Shown here piece by piece: positions 19,463 through 28,900 of a stretch of 64,000 bases of DNA (position 1 is the first letter of the stretch; each line of letters begins with the position of its first letter). Position numbers and translations under genes: made by a program. The stretch is from Streptomyces diastaticus subsp. diastaticus. Lineage in GTDB: Bacteria; Actinomycetota; Actinomycetes; Streptomycetales; Streptomycetaceae. The notes under the pieces were generated by a model. It saw only the letters and a program-made list of their open reading frames with translations, was not told the DNA's origin and did no database searches. Where the stretch lies: assembly GCF_011170125.1 (NCBI RefSeq), contig NZ_BLLN01000005.1, forward strand, positions 1,674,001 to 1,738,000, read 5' to 3'.

Positions 19463-20947
19463 TCAGACGGCCTGGGCCACCTCGGGAAGGTGGCTGGCGA
19501 GCAGCTCGGCGAGACCGTCGGTCTCACTGCGCCCCGGGTACTGGCGCAGCGCCCGGTCCACGGTCTTGCGGAGCCGGGTGTTGACCCGCTCGGAGCGGAC
19601 CTTGGCGGCCAGGTGCGCGGCCTCCTCGGCGCAGACGGCGGAGTCGGCGAGCTCGTCGCGCAACAGGTGCACGGAGGCCATGCCGATGAGGTTCAGTGCG
19701 TACGAGCGCTGGTAGAGGCTGTCCGCGCGGAACAGGTCGACGGCCTGGCGCATGCCCTGGGCGGAGAGGTTGGCGTAGAGGGTGCTGCCCCCGGCAGCGT
19801 AGGCGAGGTCGCGGTAGGAGTGGGCGTTCTCGCTGCTGAGCTCGGCCTCCGTGAAGAACGTGATCCAGCTCGGCTCGGGGTCGGTGACGTCCTCGAGTTC
19901 GGCGAAGGTCGCCTCGGCCATCCGCGCCGCCCGCTTGCACTTGCCCGGGTTGCCGAGGGCGGCGTGGGCACGGCCCTCCATCGCGTACAGCATGGCCTGG
20001 GTCCTGGGGCCCGCGCAGTCGCGGCTGCCGTACTGGGCGAGATGGACCAGTTCCAGTGCGTCGTCGGGCCGTCCCAGGTGGATCATCTGCCGGCTCATGT
20101 GGGACAGGACGTACGACCCGAGGGGCTTGTCCCCGGCCTCCTTCGCGGCGTGCAGGGCCAGCACGAAGTACTTCTGTGCGGTGGGCTGGAGTCCCACGTC
20201 GTAGCTCATCCAGCCGGCGAGTTCGGCGAGTTCGGCGGCTACGCGGTACAGGCGGCGGGTGGTCTCGGCGGGGTGGGGCTCCTGGAGCAGCTCGGTGACC
20301 TCGTGGAGCTGGCCGACCACGGCCTTGCGCCGCAGTCCGCCGCCGCACTGGGCGTCCCAGCGGCGGAACATCTGGATGGTGGACTCCAGCAGGTCCAGTT
20401 CGGGGGCGGAGAGGCGGGGCCCGCCGCGCCGGTCGGCGACCCGGTGCGGGCCGTCGGTTGTCAGCGAGGTCTGCGGGGTGGGGACCAACCAGCGCTGCAT
20501 CGGTTCGATGAGGGAGGCTCCGGCGGCGACGGTGAGGGAGGTGCCGAGGAAGCCCCGGCGGGCCAGCATCAGGTCACTGCGGGAGAACTCGCTGAGGTGC
20601 GCGATGGTCTGCGGGCCGGTCCACGGCAGGTCGACCCCGGCGGCCGACGGCGTCTGGTGCTGTGGGCGCAGGCCCAGGCCCTCGACGGCGACGACGCAGC
20701 CGAACCGCTCCGAGAAGAGGTCGGAGAGGATGCGCGGGATGGGCTCGCGGGGCTGCTCGCCGTCGAGCCAGCGGCGCACCCGGGAGGTGTCGGTGGAGAC
20801 GTGGGCGGCGCCGAGCTGGCGGGCACGGCGGTTGACCTGACGGGCCAGCTCGCCCTTGGACCAGCCGCTGCGCAGGAACCAGGAGCTGAGCAGCTCGTTA
20901 GGACGCTTCTCCGCGTGCACCGCGTTGATGTCGTCGTCGCCGTTCAC
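19463..20947 (-). CDS. nsdA: NsdA-type negative regulator of sporulation and antibiotic production
   Basis: 494-residue cytoplasmic protein. The N-terminus (about 15-80) has a helix-turn-helix-like segment (LARQVNRRARQLG, then VRRWLDGEQPREPIPRIL). A TPR-like helical region covers roughly 190-480. NsdA of S. coelicolor represses sporulation and antibiotic synthesis; the position beside amtB and the sequence agree with it. The GTG at 20945-20947 after GGGGGCG is chosen; the longer frame starts at 20998. Monocistronic, in the same direction as amtB. Confidence 0.85.
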   Translation of the reverse strand: MNGDDDINAVHAEKRPNELLSSWFLRSGWSKGELARQVNRRARQLGAAHVSTDTSRVRRWLDGEQPREPIPRILSDLFSERFGCVVAVEGLGLRPQHQTPSAAGVDLPWTGPQTIAHLSEFSRSDLMLARRGFLGTSLTVAAGASLIEPMQRWLVPTPQTSLTTDGPHRVADRRGGPRLSAPELDLLESTIQMFRRWDAQCGGGLRRKAVVGQLHEVTELLQEPHPAETTRRLYRVAAELAELAGWMSYDVGLQPTAQKYFVLALHAAKEAGDKPLGSYVLSHMSRQMIHLGRPDDALELVHLAQYGSRDCAGPRTQAMLYAMEGRAHAALGNPGKCKRAARMAEATFAELEDVTDPEPSWITFFTEAELSSENAHSYRDLAYAAGGSTLYANLSAQGMRQAVDLFRADSLYQRSYALNLIGMASVHLLRDELADSAVCAEEAAHLAAKVRSERVNTRLRKTVDRALRQYPGRSETDGLAELLASHLPEVAQAV

Positions 20948-21386
20948 CGGAACGCCCCCGTCTCCTCGCGCGCCCGGCGGCTCGGGAGGGCCGGGCACCA
21001 GCTGACGTGCCGCGCGGTGGCGCCCCCTGGGCGACGGTCACCCTTCGAATGTACGGTCGAAGCGGCTGCGGCACGCTCACGCCTACACGATCGCGTGAGC
21101 TTGTGTACCGAAAGTAACGCCCCGCTCACCTCTGCGGGGGCCGGACTCGGGGAAACGCCACCATTCGCCACCCCTCTTTCCGAACTGCCGCCCCGCCACG
21201 GGCGCTTGACTGGACACGAGTGGCTGAAACAGGAGTGGAGACGCACCAGGGGGCGCGCGACGCGCCGCGCACAACCCCCAGCATCGTGGAACGTCACCCC
21301 GCACACCACCCCCCGATCGGGGGTGCTCCCCGTGACCGTGCGACTCCGTCACGTAACCGGCACTGCGCGGACCCGTTGGAGGGGGC
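20948..21386. promoter_or_regulatory. Divergent nsdA / prim-pol control region with inverted repeat
   Basis: No gene. A perfect inverted repeat GCTCACGC (21075-21082) and GCGTGAGC (21093-21100) lies upstream of nsdA and could be an operator; the TCAC/GTGA half-sites resemble those used by BldD but in everted order. On the minus strand TACATT near 21050 is a possible nsdA -10 element. Regulation is inferred only. Confidence 0.4.
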
Positions 21387-22046
21387 ATGGGTTTCACGAT
21401 CGGCGGTATCCGGGACATCCGGTCCGGCATCCGGCGACGCGGACGCACCGCGGACCGCCTGGCGCTGGCAGAACTGAGCGGCCGCTGGGGCTGGGACGTG
21501 GTGCCCGGCGCACGCGCCACCACGCACGGCTGCTCGTGCGGCGCGTACGGCTGCCCCGCGCCGGGCGCCCATCCCCTCGACCGGGGGCGGCGCGTCACCG
21601 GGGGCACCGGGGCGGAGCAGGCGGCGCGAGCCTGGGCCCCGTACGGCGGGGCGGCCATGATGCTCCCCGTCGGCCTCGCCTTCGACATCCTCGACGTGGC
21701 GGAACGCGCCGGGCGGCGCGCCCTGGTCCGCCTGGAACGCATGGGGCTCCCCCTCGGCCCCGTCGCGGTCACTCCGGAAGGGCGCGCCCAGTTCTTCGTC
21801 GCCCCCGGCTCCGCCCGCGCCCTGCCGGGACTGCTGTACCGGATGGGCTGGGACGACGCCGACCTCGACCTGCGCGGCCTGGGCCCCGGTACGTACATCA
21901 CGGCGCCGCCCTCCGACCGGTCCGGGCTCGGTCCGGTCCGCTGGCTCCGCTCCCCCGGCGGCGTCACGGCCGCACGGCCCCCCGAGGCCCGGCTGCTGCT
22001 CGGGACTCTGGCGTACGTGACACACCGGACGCCCGCGTACGCGTAG
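21387..22046 (+). CDS. Short bifunctional primase/polymerase-like (prim-pol) protein
   Basis: 219-residue protein. It resembles the N-terminal prim-pol domain found in actinobacterial plasmid and phage primases: a helical start, then a Cys/His cluster GCSCGAYGCPAPGAHP at residues 48-63, then a beta/alpha core. The usual acidic D-x-D is not obvious; FDILDVAE is the nearest candidate, so activity is uncertain. ATG with GGAGGGGGC directly upstream. Monocistronic, divergent from nsdA, ending in a strong terminator. The conserved neighbourhood suggests a resident gene, not a recent mobile one. Confidence 0.7.
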   Translation: MGFTIGGIRDIRSGIRRRGRTADRLALAELSGRWGWDVVPGARATTHGCSCGAYGCPAPGAHPLDRGRRVTGGTGAEQAARAWAPYGGAAMMLPVGLAFDILDVAERAGRRALVRLERMGLPLGPVAVTPEGRAQFFVAPGSARALPGLLYRMGWDDADLDLRGLGPGTYITAPPSDRSGLGPVRWLRSPGGVTAARPPEARLLLGTLAYVTHRTPAYA

Positions 22047-22071
22047 TGGGGCCCCGCCCGGCCCCGTACGA

Positions 22072-22115
22072 CGACGAGCCCCGCACCGGGCCGATGCCGG
22101 GTGCGGGGCTCGTCG
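22072..22115. terminator. Bidirectional terminator between prim-pol gene and ftsY
   Basis: Perfect 16-base arms at 22072-22087 and 22100-22115 with a 12-base spacer lie between the convergent gene ends. Confidence 0.8.
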
Positions 22116-22188
22116 CTGCGCGGGGCGCGCCCGGCCGGTGCCGCCGCCGTGGTCACGGGGCCGTGCCGGTCGGGGCCGTGCGGGAGGG

Positions 22189-23403
22189 TCAGTCGCCGAT
22201 CAGGGCGTCGACGAACGCCTCCGGATCGAACGGCGCGAGGTCGTCCGGCCCCTCACCGAGGCCGATCAGCTTGACCGGAACGCCCAGCTCGCGCTGGACC
22301 GCCACGACGATGCCGCCCTTGGCGGTGCCGTCGAGCTTGGTCAGGACGATGCCGGTGATGTCCACGACCTCGGCGAAGACGCGTGCCTGCACCAGGCCGT
22401 TCTGGCCGGTGGTGGCGTCGAGGACCAGGAGCACCTCGTCGAGCGGGGCCTGCTTCTCGACGACGCGCTTGACCTTGCCCAGCTCGTCCATGAGCCCGGC
22501 CTTGGTGTGCAGCCGGCCCGCCGTGTCGACGAGGACGACGTCGGCCTGGTCGGCGATGCCCTCCTTGACCGCGTCGAACGCGATCGAGGCGGGGTCGCCG
22601 CCCTCGGGGCCGCGCACGGTGCGCGCCCCGACCCGCTCACCCCAGGTCTGGAGCTGGTCGGCGGCGGCGGCGCGGAAGGTGTCCGCGGCCCCCAGCACGA
22701 CCGACTTGCCGTCGGCGACCAGGACCCGCGCGAGCTTGCCGGTGGTCGTGGTCTTGCCGGTGCCGTTGACGCCGACGACCATGACGACGGCCGGCGTCTT
22801 CAGGCCGTTCTCGGTGTTCACGGCGCGTGGGGCGTCCGTGGCGATGAGCTGCAGCAACTCCTCGCGCAGCAGGGTGCGCAGCTCCTGCGGGGTGCGCGTG
22901 CCGAGGACCCGGACGCGCTCACGGAGCCGCTCGACCAGTTCCTGGGTGGGCACGACACCGACGTCGGCGGTGAGGAGGGTGTCCTCGATCTCCTCCCAGG
23001 TGTCCTCGTCGAGGTGCTCCCGGGAGAGCAGGGTGAGCAGCCCCTTGCCCAGCGCGTTCTGCGAACGGGCCAGACGGGCCCGGAGCCGGACCAGACGCCC
23101 CTCGGTGGGCTCGGGCACCTCCACCTCGGGGGCGGCGGGTGCGGGCTCGGCCTCGGCGGGCGGGGCCGGAGGGGCCTCGGCGGCCGGAAGATCCACCTCC
23201 TCGATGGTGCGGCGCGACTCGTCGCGCGGCGTCTCGGCCTCGTCGCCGACACGCGGCTCGGCCGGGGGGGTGGTGATGGTCGGGGTGGCGTTCGGGCGCT
23301 CGGCCGGCGGCAGCTGCTTCTTCCTGCGGCCGCCGATCACGAGCCCGCTGACCGCACCGACCAGAACCACGGCGATGACTACAGCAAGGATGACGATTTC
23401 CAT
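22189..23403 (-). CDS. ftsY: Signal recognition particle receptor FtsY
   Basis: 404-residue SRP receptor GTPase. It has an N-terminal membrane segment at residues 3-23, an acidic Pro/Ala/Glu-rich A region (30-100), an N domain (105-190) and a G domain with P-loop GVNGTGKT at 211-218, then DTAGRLHTK and TKLDGTAKGG. It docks Ffh-bound ribosomes to the translocon. The ATG at 23401-23403 with GGACGGG upstream gives the expected membrane-anchored form; the longer frame reads through the minisatellite and is rejected. Confidence 0.96.
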   Translation of the reverse strand: MEIVILAVVIAVVLVGAVSGLVIGGRRKKQLPPAERPNATPTITTPPAEPRVGDEAETPRDESRRTIEEVDLPAAEAPPAPPAEAEPAPAAPEVEVPEPTEGRLVRLRARLARSQNALGKGLLTLLSREHLDEDTWEEIEDTLLTADVGVVPTQELVERLRERVRVLGTRTPQELRTLLREELLQLIATDAPRAVNTENGLKTPAVVMVVGVNGTGKTTTTGKLARVLVADGKSVVLGAADTFRAAAADQLQTWGERVGARTVRGPEGGDPASIAFDAVKEGIADQADVVLVDTAGRLHTKAGLMDELGKVKRVVEKQAPLDEVLLVLDATTGQNGLVQARVFAEVVDITGIVLTKLDGTAKGGIVVAVQRELGVPVKLIGLGEGPDDLAPFDPEAFVDALIGD

Positions 23404-24375
23404 AACCCGTCCAGTATCAGCCATGGGGGTGGCGTGGGGAGGGAGCGGCGGGGGCGGGCGCGGGAACGGCACGCGGGGAATCGGGGCGGGCAAGGGTGGC
23501 GACCAGGGAACGGCGTGCGAGCGGGCGCGGCACCGGGCAGGTCCGGGTCCTCGTCGCGGGGCGGGCCGTACTGAGCGCGCCCCGTACGCCGCGCACGCGG
23601 CCGCGTGGGTCGGGCTCCGGCCCAACGCCGCCGCTCCACCCACCGTCGCACCGTCGTACTTCTCCGCGCCGCCCCGAGCGCGGAGCCGCTCCGGGTTCGG
23701 GGACACTGCGGGCTCGGGGACACTGCGGGCTCGGGGACGCTGCGGGCTCGGGGACACTGCGGGCTCGGGGACGCTGCGGGCTCGGGGACACTGCGGGCTC
23801 GGGGACGCTGCGGGCTCGGTGCTGCCCGCTCCCTTCCCTCCTCCGCGCCCCGTACGCCGCGCCCGACCTGTGGAAACCCGCCTGGCGCGCCGCTTCGCCT
23901 CGGAGCCGACCAGGCGGCCCGCCGATCCACCGCAGCCCCACCGCGCCGCCTTCCCCCACACTCCCCATCGAGTGATCCAGCTCTCGCGGCCTTGACCGCC
24001 TACCGCTACGCGACGGTGCGCCCCCGGAACGCCGCCCTCCCCGCCCTGCACGCCGCACCGTCACTGCGCCCTGGCCCCGCCCCGTACGCCGCGTCCGACC
24101 TGCGGAGGCATTGATCCTGCCGCGTCAGCGCAACGTCACCTACGGGGCGCGCTCCGCCGCCGCCCCGTCCTCCGTCCGCCCTCGCCCCGAGCGCGCCCCG
24201 TCGAGTGACTCCACCCACTCCCCGATTGACGCCCCAGCAACCCGAGCCCCCGCCGCGCACCCCGCGCCCGAGCGGGGCGCCACCGCCCACCAGCGGCAAC
24301 GCCCCGTCGCACCACCCCGGGTCCCCGCCCCGAGCCCCAGTGGCCGGGCCCGGACCGACCGGGTCAGTCCTGGTC
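23404..24375. other. 970-base gene-free region between glcP and ftsY
   Basis: Several frames are open because of GC bias but none has family features. It contains the 17-base minisatellite (23703-23821), GCCCCGTAC copies at 23579-23587, 23847-23855 and 24079-24087, and two nearly identical blocks reading GCCCCGTACGCCGCG...CGACCTG (about 23847-23871 and 24079-24103). It should also hold the ftsY promoter. Confidence 0.5.
23703..23821. repeat. 17-bp tandem repeat (minisatellite), seven copies
   Basis: Seven contiguous units of ACRCTGCGGGCTCGGGG, where R is A or G. Copies 1-2, 4 and 6 have A and copies 3, 5 and 7 have G; the last ends in TG. A partial copy precedes at 23693-23702. It lies 300 bases upstream of ftsY. 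Confidence 0.95.
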
Positions 24376-25794
24376 TCAGCCCATCTCCTCCAGGGCCTTG
24401 CCCTTCGTCTCCTTGACGAACTTGAGGACGAACGGGATCGACAGCACCGCGAAGCCGGCGTAGATCACGTAGGTGCCGGACAGGTTCCAGTCGGCGAGGC
24501 TCGGGAAGCTGGCGGTGATGGCCCAGTTGGCGATCCACTGGGCGGAGGCGGCCACGCCGAGCGCGGCGGCGCGGATGCGGTTGGGGAACATCTCGCCCAG
24601 GAAGACCCAGACGACCACGCCCCACGAGAGCGCGAAGAAGAGCACGAAGACGTGGGCGGCGATCAGTGCCGTGGTGCCCTCGGTGCTCGGCAGCTTGCCG
24701 TCGACCAGCGGTGCGGAGAACGCCCACGCCTCCACGGCCAGAGCGATGGCCATACCGCAGGAACCGATGAGGGCCAGCGGCCGGCGGCCGATCCGGTCGA
24801 CGAAGATCATCGCGATGACCGTACCGATGATGTTGATGATCGACGTCGTGAAGGAGTAGAAGAACGACCCCTCGGGGTCGATGCCGACGGACTGCCAGAG
24901 CGTCGTGGAGTAGTAGAACGCGACGTTGATACCGACCAGCTGCTGGAACATCGACAGACCGATGCCGACCCAGACGATCGGCAGGAACCAGAACCGCCCG
25001 CCCAGCAGGTCCCTGAACGACGGCTTGTGCTCACGCCGCATCCGCTCGTCGATCTCCGCGACCCGGGCGTCCAGGTCGATCTTGGTGCCCTCGACCTCGG
25101 CCAGCACCTGGCGGGCCTTGTCCTTGCGGCCGACCGAGATCAGGTAGCGCGGCGACTCGGGGATGACGAAGGACAGCATCCCGTAGAGGACGGCGGGGAT
25201 GACCATGACACCCAGCATCAGCTGCCAGGCTTCCAGGCCCATGAGCTCGCCGCGCTGGTCACCGTCGGCGGCGGTGAGGATGCCGTAGTTGACGAGCTGG
25301 GAGATGGCGATGCCGATGACGATGGCGGCCTGCTGGAAGGAGCCGAGCCGGCCGCGGTAGGCGGGCGGGGCGACCTCGGCGATGTAGGCGGGCCCGATGA
25401 CGGAGGCCATGCCGATGGCGAAGCCGCCGATGCAGCGCCACATCGCCAGGTCCCACAGGGCGAAGGGCAGCGCGGAGCCGATGGCGCTGGCGGTGAAGAG
25501 CACCGCGGCGATCCGCATGCAGTTGATGCGGCCGATGCGGTCGGCGATGCGTCCCGCGGTGGCGGCGCCGATGGCACAGCCGATCAGCGCGATGGCGATG
25601 ACCTGGGCGAGCGTCGCCGAACCCACGTCGTACCGGTCCCTGATGGCCTCCACGGCGCCGTTGATGACGGAGCTGTCGTAACCGAACAGGAAGCCGCCCA
25701 TCGCCGCGGACGCCGCGATGAAGATGACGTGCCCCAGGTGGTCGGGGTGTGCCTCCCTCGCATCTGAACTGGGCGGCGTGGCGTCGTTCGTCAC
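24376..25794 (-). CDS. glcP: Glucose permease GlcP (MFS sugar transporter)
   Basis: 472-residue major facilitator with twelve membrane segments. Sugar-porter signatures are present: GGFLFGYDSSVINGA near residue 35, RIADRIGRIN in loop 2-3, PESPRYLISVGR after segment 6, and QQLVGINVAFYYST near segment 7. Streptomyces use GlcP, not a PTS, for glucose uptake, and the position next to smc agrees with glcP1. GTG at 25792-25794 preceded by GAGGAGG. Which sugar is carried is inferred from family and position. Confidence 0.9.
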   Translation of the reverse strand: MTNDATPPSSDAREAHPDHLGHVIFIAASAAMGGFLFGYDSSVINGAVEAIRDRYDVGSATLAQVIAIALIGCAIGAATAGRIADRIGRINCMRIAAVLFTASAIGSALPFALWDLAMWRCIGGFAIGMASVIGPAYIAEVAPPAYRGRLGSFQQAAIVIGIAISQLVNYGILTAADGDQRGELMGLEAWQLMLGVMVIPAVLYGMLSFVIPESPRYLISVGRKDKARQVLAEVEGTKIDLDARVAEIDERMRREHKPSFRDLLGGRFWFLPIVWVGIGLSMFQQLVGINVAFYYSTTLWQSVGIDPEGSFFYSFTTSIINIIGTVIAMIFVDRIGRRPLALIGSCGMAIALAVEAWAFSAPLVDGKLPSTEGTTALIAAHVFVLFFALSWGVVVWVFLGEMFPNRIRAAALGVAASAQWIANWAITASFPSLADWNLSGTYVIYAGFAVLSIPFVLKFVKETKGKALEEMG

Positions 25795-25948
25795 AGGTCC
25801 TCCTCGGGCCCCGCCGTCCTGCCGGGCCTGGGGTACCGGACGGTGGGGCGGACGGCGGTCTTTTCCAGTGGCGCACACCCGGCATGGCGCCGCCTGCCCT
25901 GAAGCAGCCGACTCACCCGTTCGAGTCCGCCGCGGCCCGCCCGGCTGC

Positions 25949-28900
25949 TCAGCGCAGCCGCTGACCGATCACCTTGGAGACGCCGTCGCCCTGCATGGAG
26001 ACGCCGTAGAGCGCGTCGGCCACCTCCATGGTGCGTTTCTGATGGGTGATGACGATCAGCTGGGAGGACTCCTGGAGCTCCTGCATGATGCGGATGAGCC
26101 GCTGGAGGTTGGTGTCGTCGAGTGCCGCCTCCACCTCGTCCATCACGTAGAACGGGCTCGGGCGCGCCTTGAAGATGGAGACCAGCAGGGCCACGGCGGT
26201 GAGGGAGCGTTCGCCGCCGGAGAGCAGTGAGAGCCGCTTGACCTTCTTGCCGGGCGGGCGCGCCTCGACGTCGACGCCGGTGGTCAGCATGTGCTCCGGG
26301 TCGGTGAGGACGAGGCGTCCCTCACCGCCGGGGAAGAGGCGCGAGAAGACGCCTTCGAACTCGCGCGCGGTGTCGTGGTACGCCTCGGTGAAGACCTGCT
26401 CGACCCGTTCGTCCACCTCCTTGACGACCTGGAGGAGGTCCGCGCGGGTCCGGCGGAGGTCGTCGAGCTGCTCGGAGAGGAACTGGTGGCGCTCCTCCAG
26501 CGCGGCGAACTCCTCCAGCGCCAGCGGGTTGACCTTGCCGAGCTGCTGGTACGCGCGTTCGGCGGCCCGCAGCCGCTTCTCCTGCTCCGCCCGGTGGAAG
26601 GGCCGGGGCCGGTGACGCGGATGCTCCGGGTCCTCGGGCGGTTCCTCACCCTCGGCGGGCGGCGACGGCGGCACGGGCTGCTCCGGCCCGTACTCGGCGA
26701 CCAGGGCGGCCGGCTCGACCCCCAGCTCCTCCAGGGCGCGGGTCTCCAGCTGTTCGATGCGCAGGCGTTTCTCGGCGCCGAGGACCTCGCCCCGGTGGAC
26801 GGAGTCGGTGAGCTTGTCGAGTTCCGCCTTGAGGTCGCGGCCGCGGCTTCGTTCGGCGTCCAGCTCGGCCTCCCGGGCCGCCTTGGCGCGCTCGGCCTCC
26901 ACACGCTCGGCGGCGGCCCGTTCCACGGAGATCTCGATGTGCGCGAGGAGCTGTCGCGCCCCGGTGGCGACGGCCGCCGCGACGTGCGCCTCGTGGCGTA
27001 GCCGGGCACGGCGCCGCTCGGCGCGCGCCCGGGTCTCACGCTCGGCGCGCGCGGCGCGGTCGAGGCCGTCGGCCCGCCCGGCGAGCGCCCTGACCCGCTC
27101 CTCGTGGGTACGCAGCTGGAGCCGGGCCTCCATCTCGGTCTGGCGCGCGTTGGCGCCGTCGGCGGACAGCCGGTCGCGTACGGCGGTGTCGGGTTCCTCC
27201 TGGGCCGGGGCTTCCTCGGCGACGGCGAGCCGCTCGGCCAGTTCCTCGGCGTCGGCGACGGCCCGGTCGAGGGCTTCCTGCGCCCGGGCGGCGGCGGCCG
27301 TGGACCGTTCGGCCTCACCCGCCGCGGCGCGGGCCTGCCCGGCGAGGCGACCGAGTTGCTGGGCGACGGCGGACTTTTCCCGGTCGGCGCGGCGGCGCCG
27401 TTCGGCCAGCTCCTCGGTGCGGGTCGCCTGTTCGGCGCGGAGCCGGACGGCGTCGCGCTGGGCGGCGGCGAGTTCCGCGCACCGCGTGTCGAGGACGGCG
27501 AGTTCGGCGGCGGCCTCGTCCACCTGCGCCTGCGCCTCCAGCAGGCTGGGTGCGCCGGCGGAGCCGCCGTGGGCGAAGTGCGGCCCGAGAACGTCGCCGT
27601 CACGGGTGACCGCGACGACCGCCCCGTCCCCTGCCCCGACGACCGTCTCCGCCTCGCTCAGCCCTTCGACCACGACCATGCCGTCGAGCAGCGCACGGAG
27701 CGCGGGAACCAGGTCGCCGGGCGCCCGCACCAGGTCCACCACACGCGGCGGGTACGGGGCGGTCCGCGCTGGGCGCTCCTCCGCGCCCGGGGCGGGCCCG
27801 GTACCGGGCCCGCCGGCGGCGTCGGCCTGGCGCGCGACACCGAGCGCGACGCGTTCCGGCGCCGTGCCGGGGTTGTCCGGCGCGGCTCCGTACGGGGCGG
27901 TCCGCGCCGCGCCCCGCGCGCCTTCGCCCTCGGCACCGACGCGGTGCGGCGCCCTGTCACGCGTCGCGCCGTCGTCCGGCGCCCCGCCACTGCCCGCCCC
28001 GTCCCGTGGATCCGGAGCGTACGCCCCGTGCCCCGCCCCGTCGCCGCGTCCCGCGGTCTCCTCGCGCCCCGGGTCAGCCGCCCCGTCGTCCCCCGCCCGG
28101 GACGGCGCGGGCACCGTCGGGCCTGCCCCGGTCCCCTCGCGCCGAGGCGCACCGTCCGGCCCGCCCCCGTCACCTCCGGTCCACCCCAGCACCAGCGCCG
28201 CCCGCCCCGCGTCGCGTTCCCGGAGCAGCCGGAGCGCGTCGGCGGCGGCGTGCGGCCCGGCGGCGGCCAGGGCGTCGGCGGCGGAGCCGAGCGCGGCCGC
28301 CACGGGCACCTCGTAGCCGGGGGCGACGTCCAGCAGGGCGGCGAGGGGGCCCGCGACTCCGTGGAGCCGGTCGCGGGCCGCGAGCAGTTCGCCCGTGCCG
28401 TCCTTGCGCCGCAGCCCTTGTGCGAGGACTTCGTGGCGAGCGGCGAGGGCGGCGCGGCGGCGTTCGGCGGCGGTGGCCTCGTCGCGGGCCGCGGTGAGGG
28501 CGGTCTCGGCGTCGGCGAGCGCGGCGCGGGCCTCGTCGTGCCGGGCGCCGAGGTCGGCGTCGGCGACGTCGAGGCCGTCGACCTCGGCGCGGAGCTGCTC
28601 GTACTCCTCCCGCGCGGTGACGGCGCGGCCGGCCGCCTCGTCGCGGGCGGCCGCGAGGCGGTCGATCTCCTCCTGGGCGGAGGCGGCGCGGCTGCGGGCG
28701 GCGTTGACCTGGCCGTGCAGGCGGGCCAGTCCCTCCCGACGGTCGGCGATGGCGCGGGCGACGTCCTTGAGGCGGCGTTCCTCGGCGGCGAGCGCGCGTT
28801 CCAGCTCGGCGCGGTGCCCGACGGTGTCCTCCAGCGCGTGCTGGGCCGCTTCGAGGGAGGCGGCGAGTTCGGCCTCCTGCTCGCGGATGCGGGCGGCCTC

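Noticed and set aside
21387..22046. Integrated plasmid or prophage remnant marked by the prim-pol gene
   Set aside because: No integrase, att-like repeats flanking a tRNA, or replication genes nearby; flanking genes are the conserved core set.
23703..23821. CRISPR array
   Set aside because: Units are contiguous 17-mers without unique spacers and there are no cas genes; it is a tandem repeat.
19490..23995. Plus-strand open frame of 1501 codons
   Set aside because: It covers nsdA, the prim-pol gene and ftsY in other frames; composition is a GC-driven antisense shadow with no domain.
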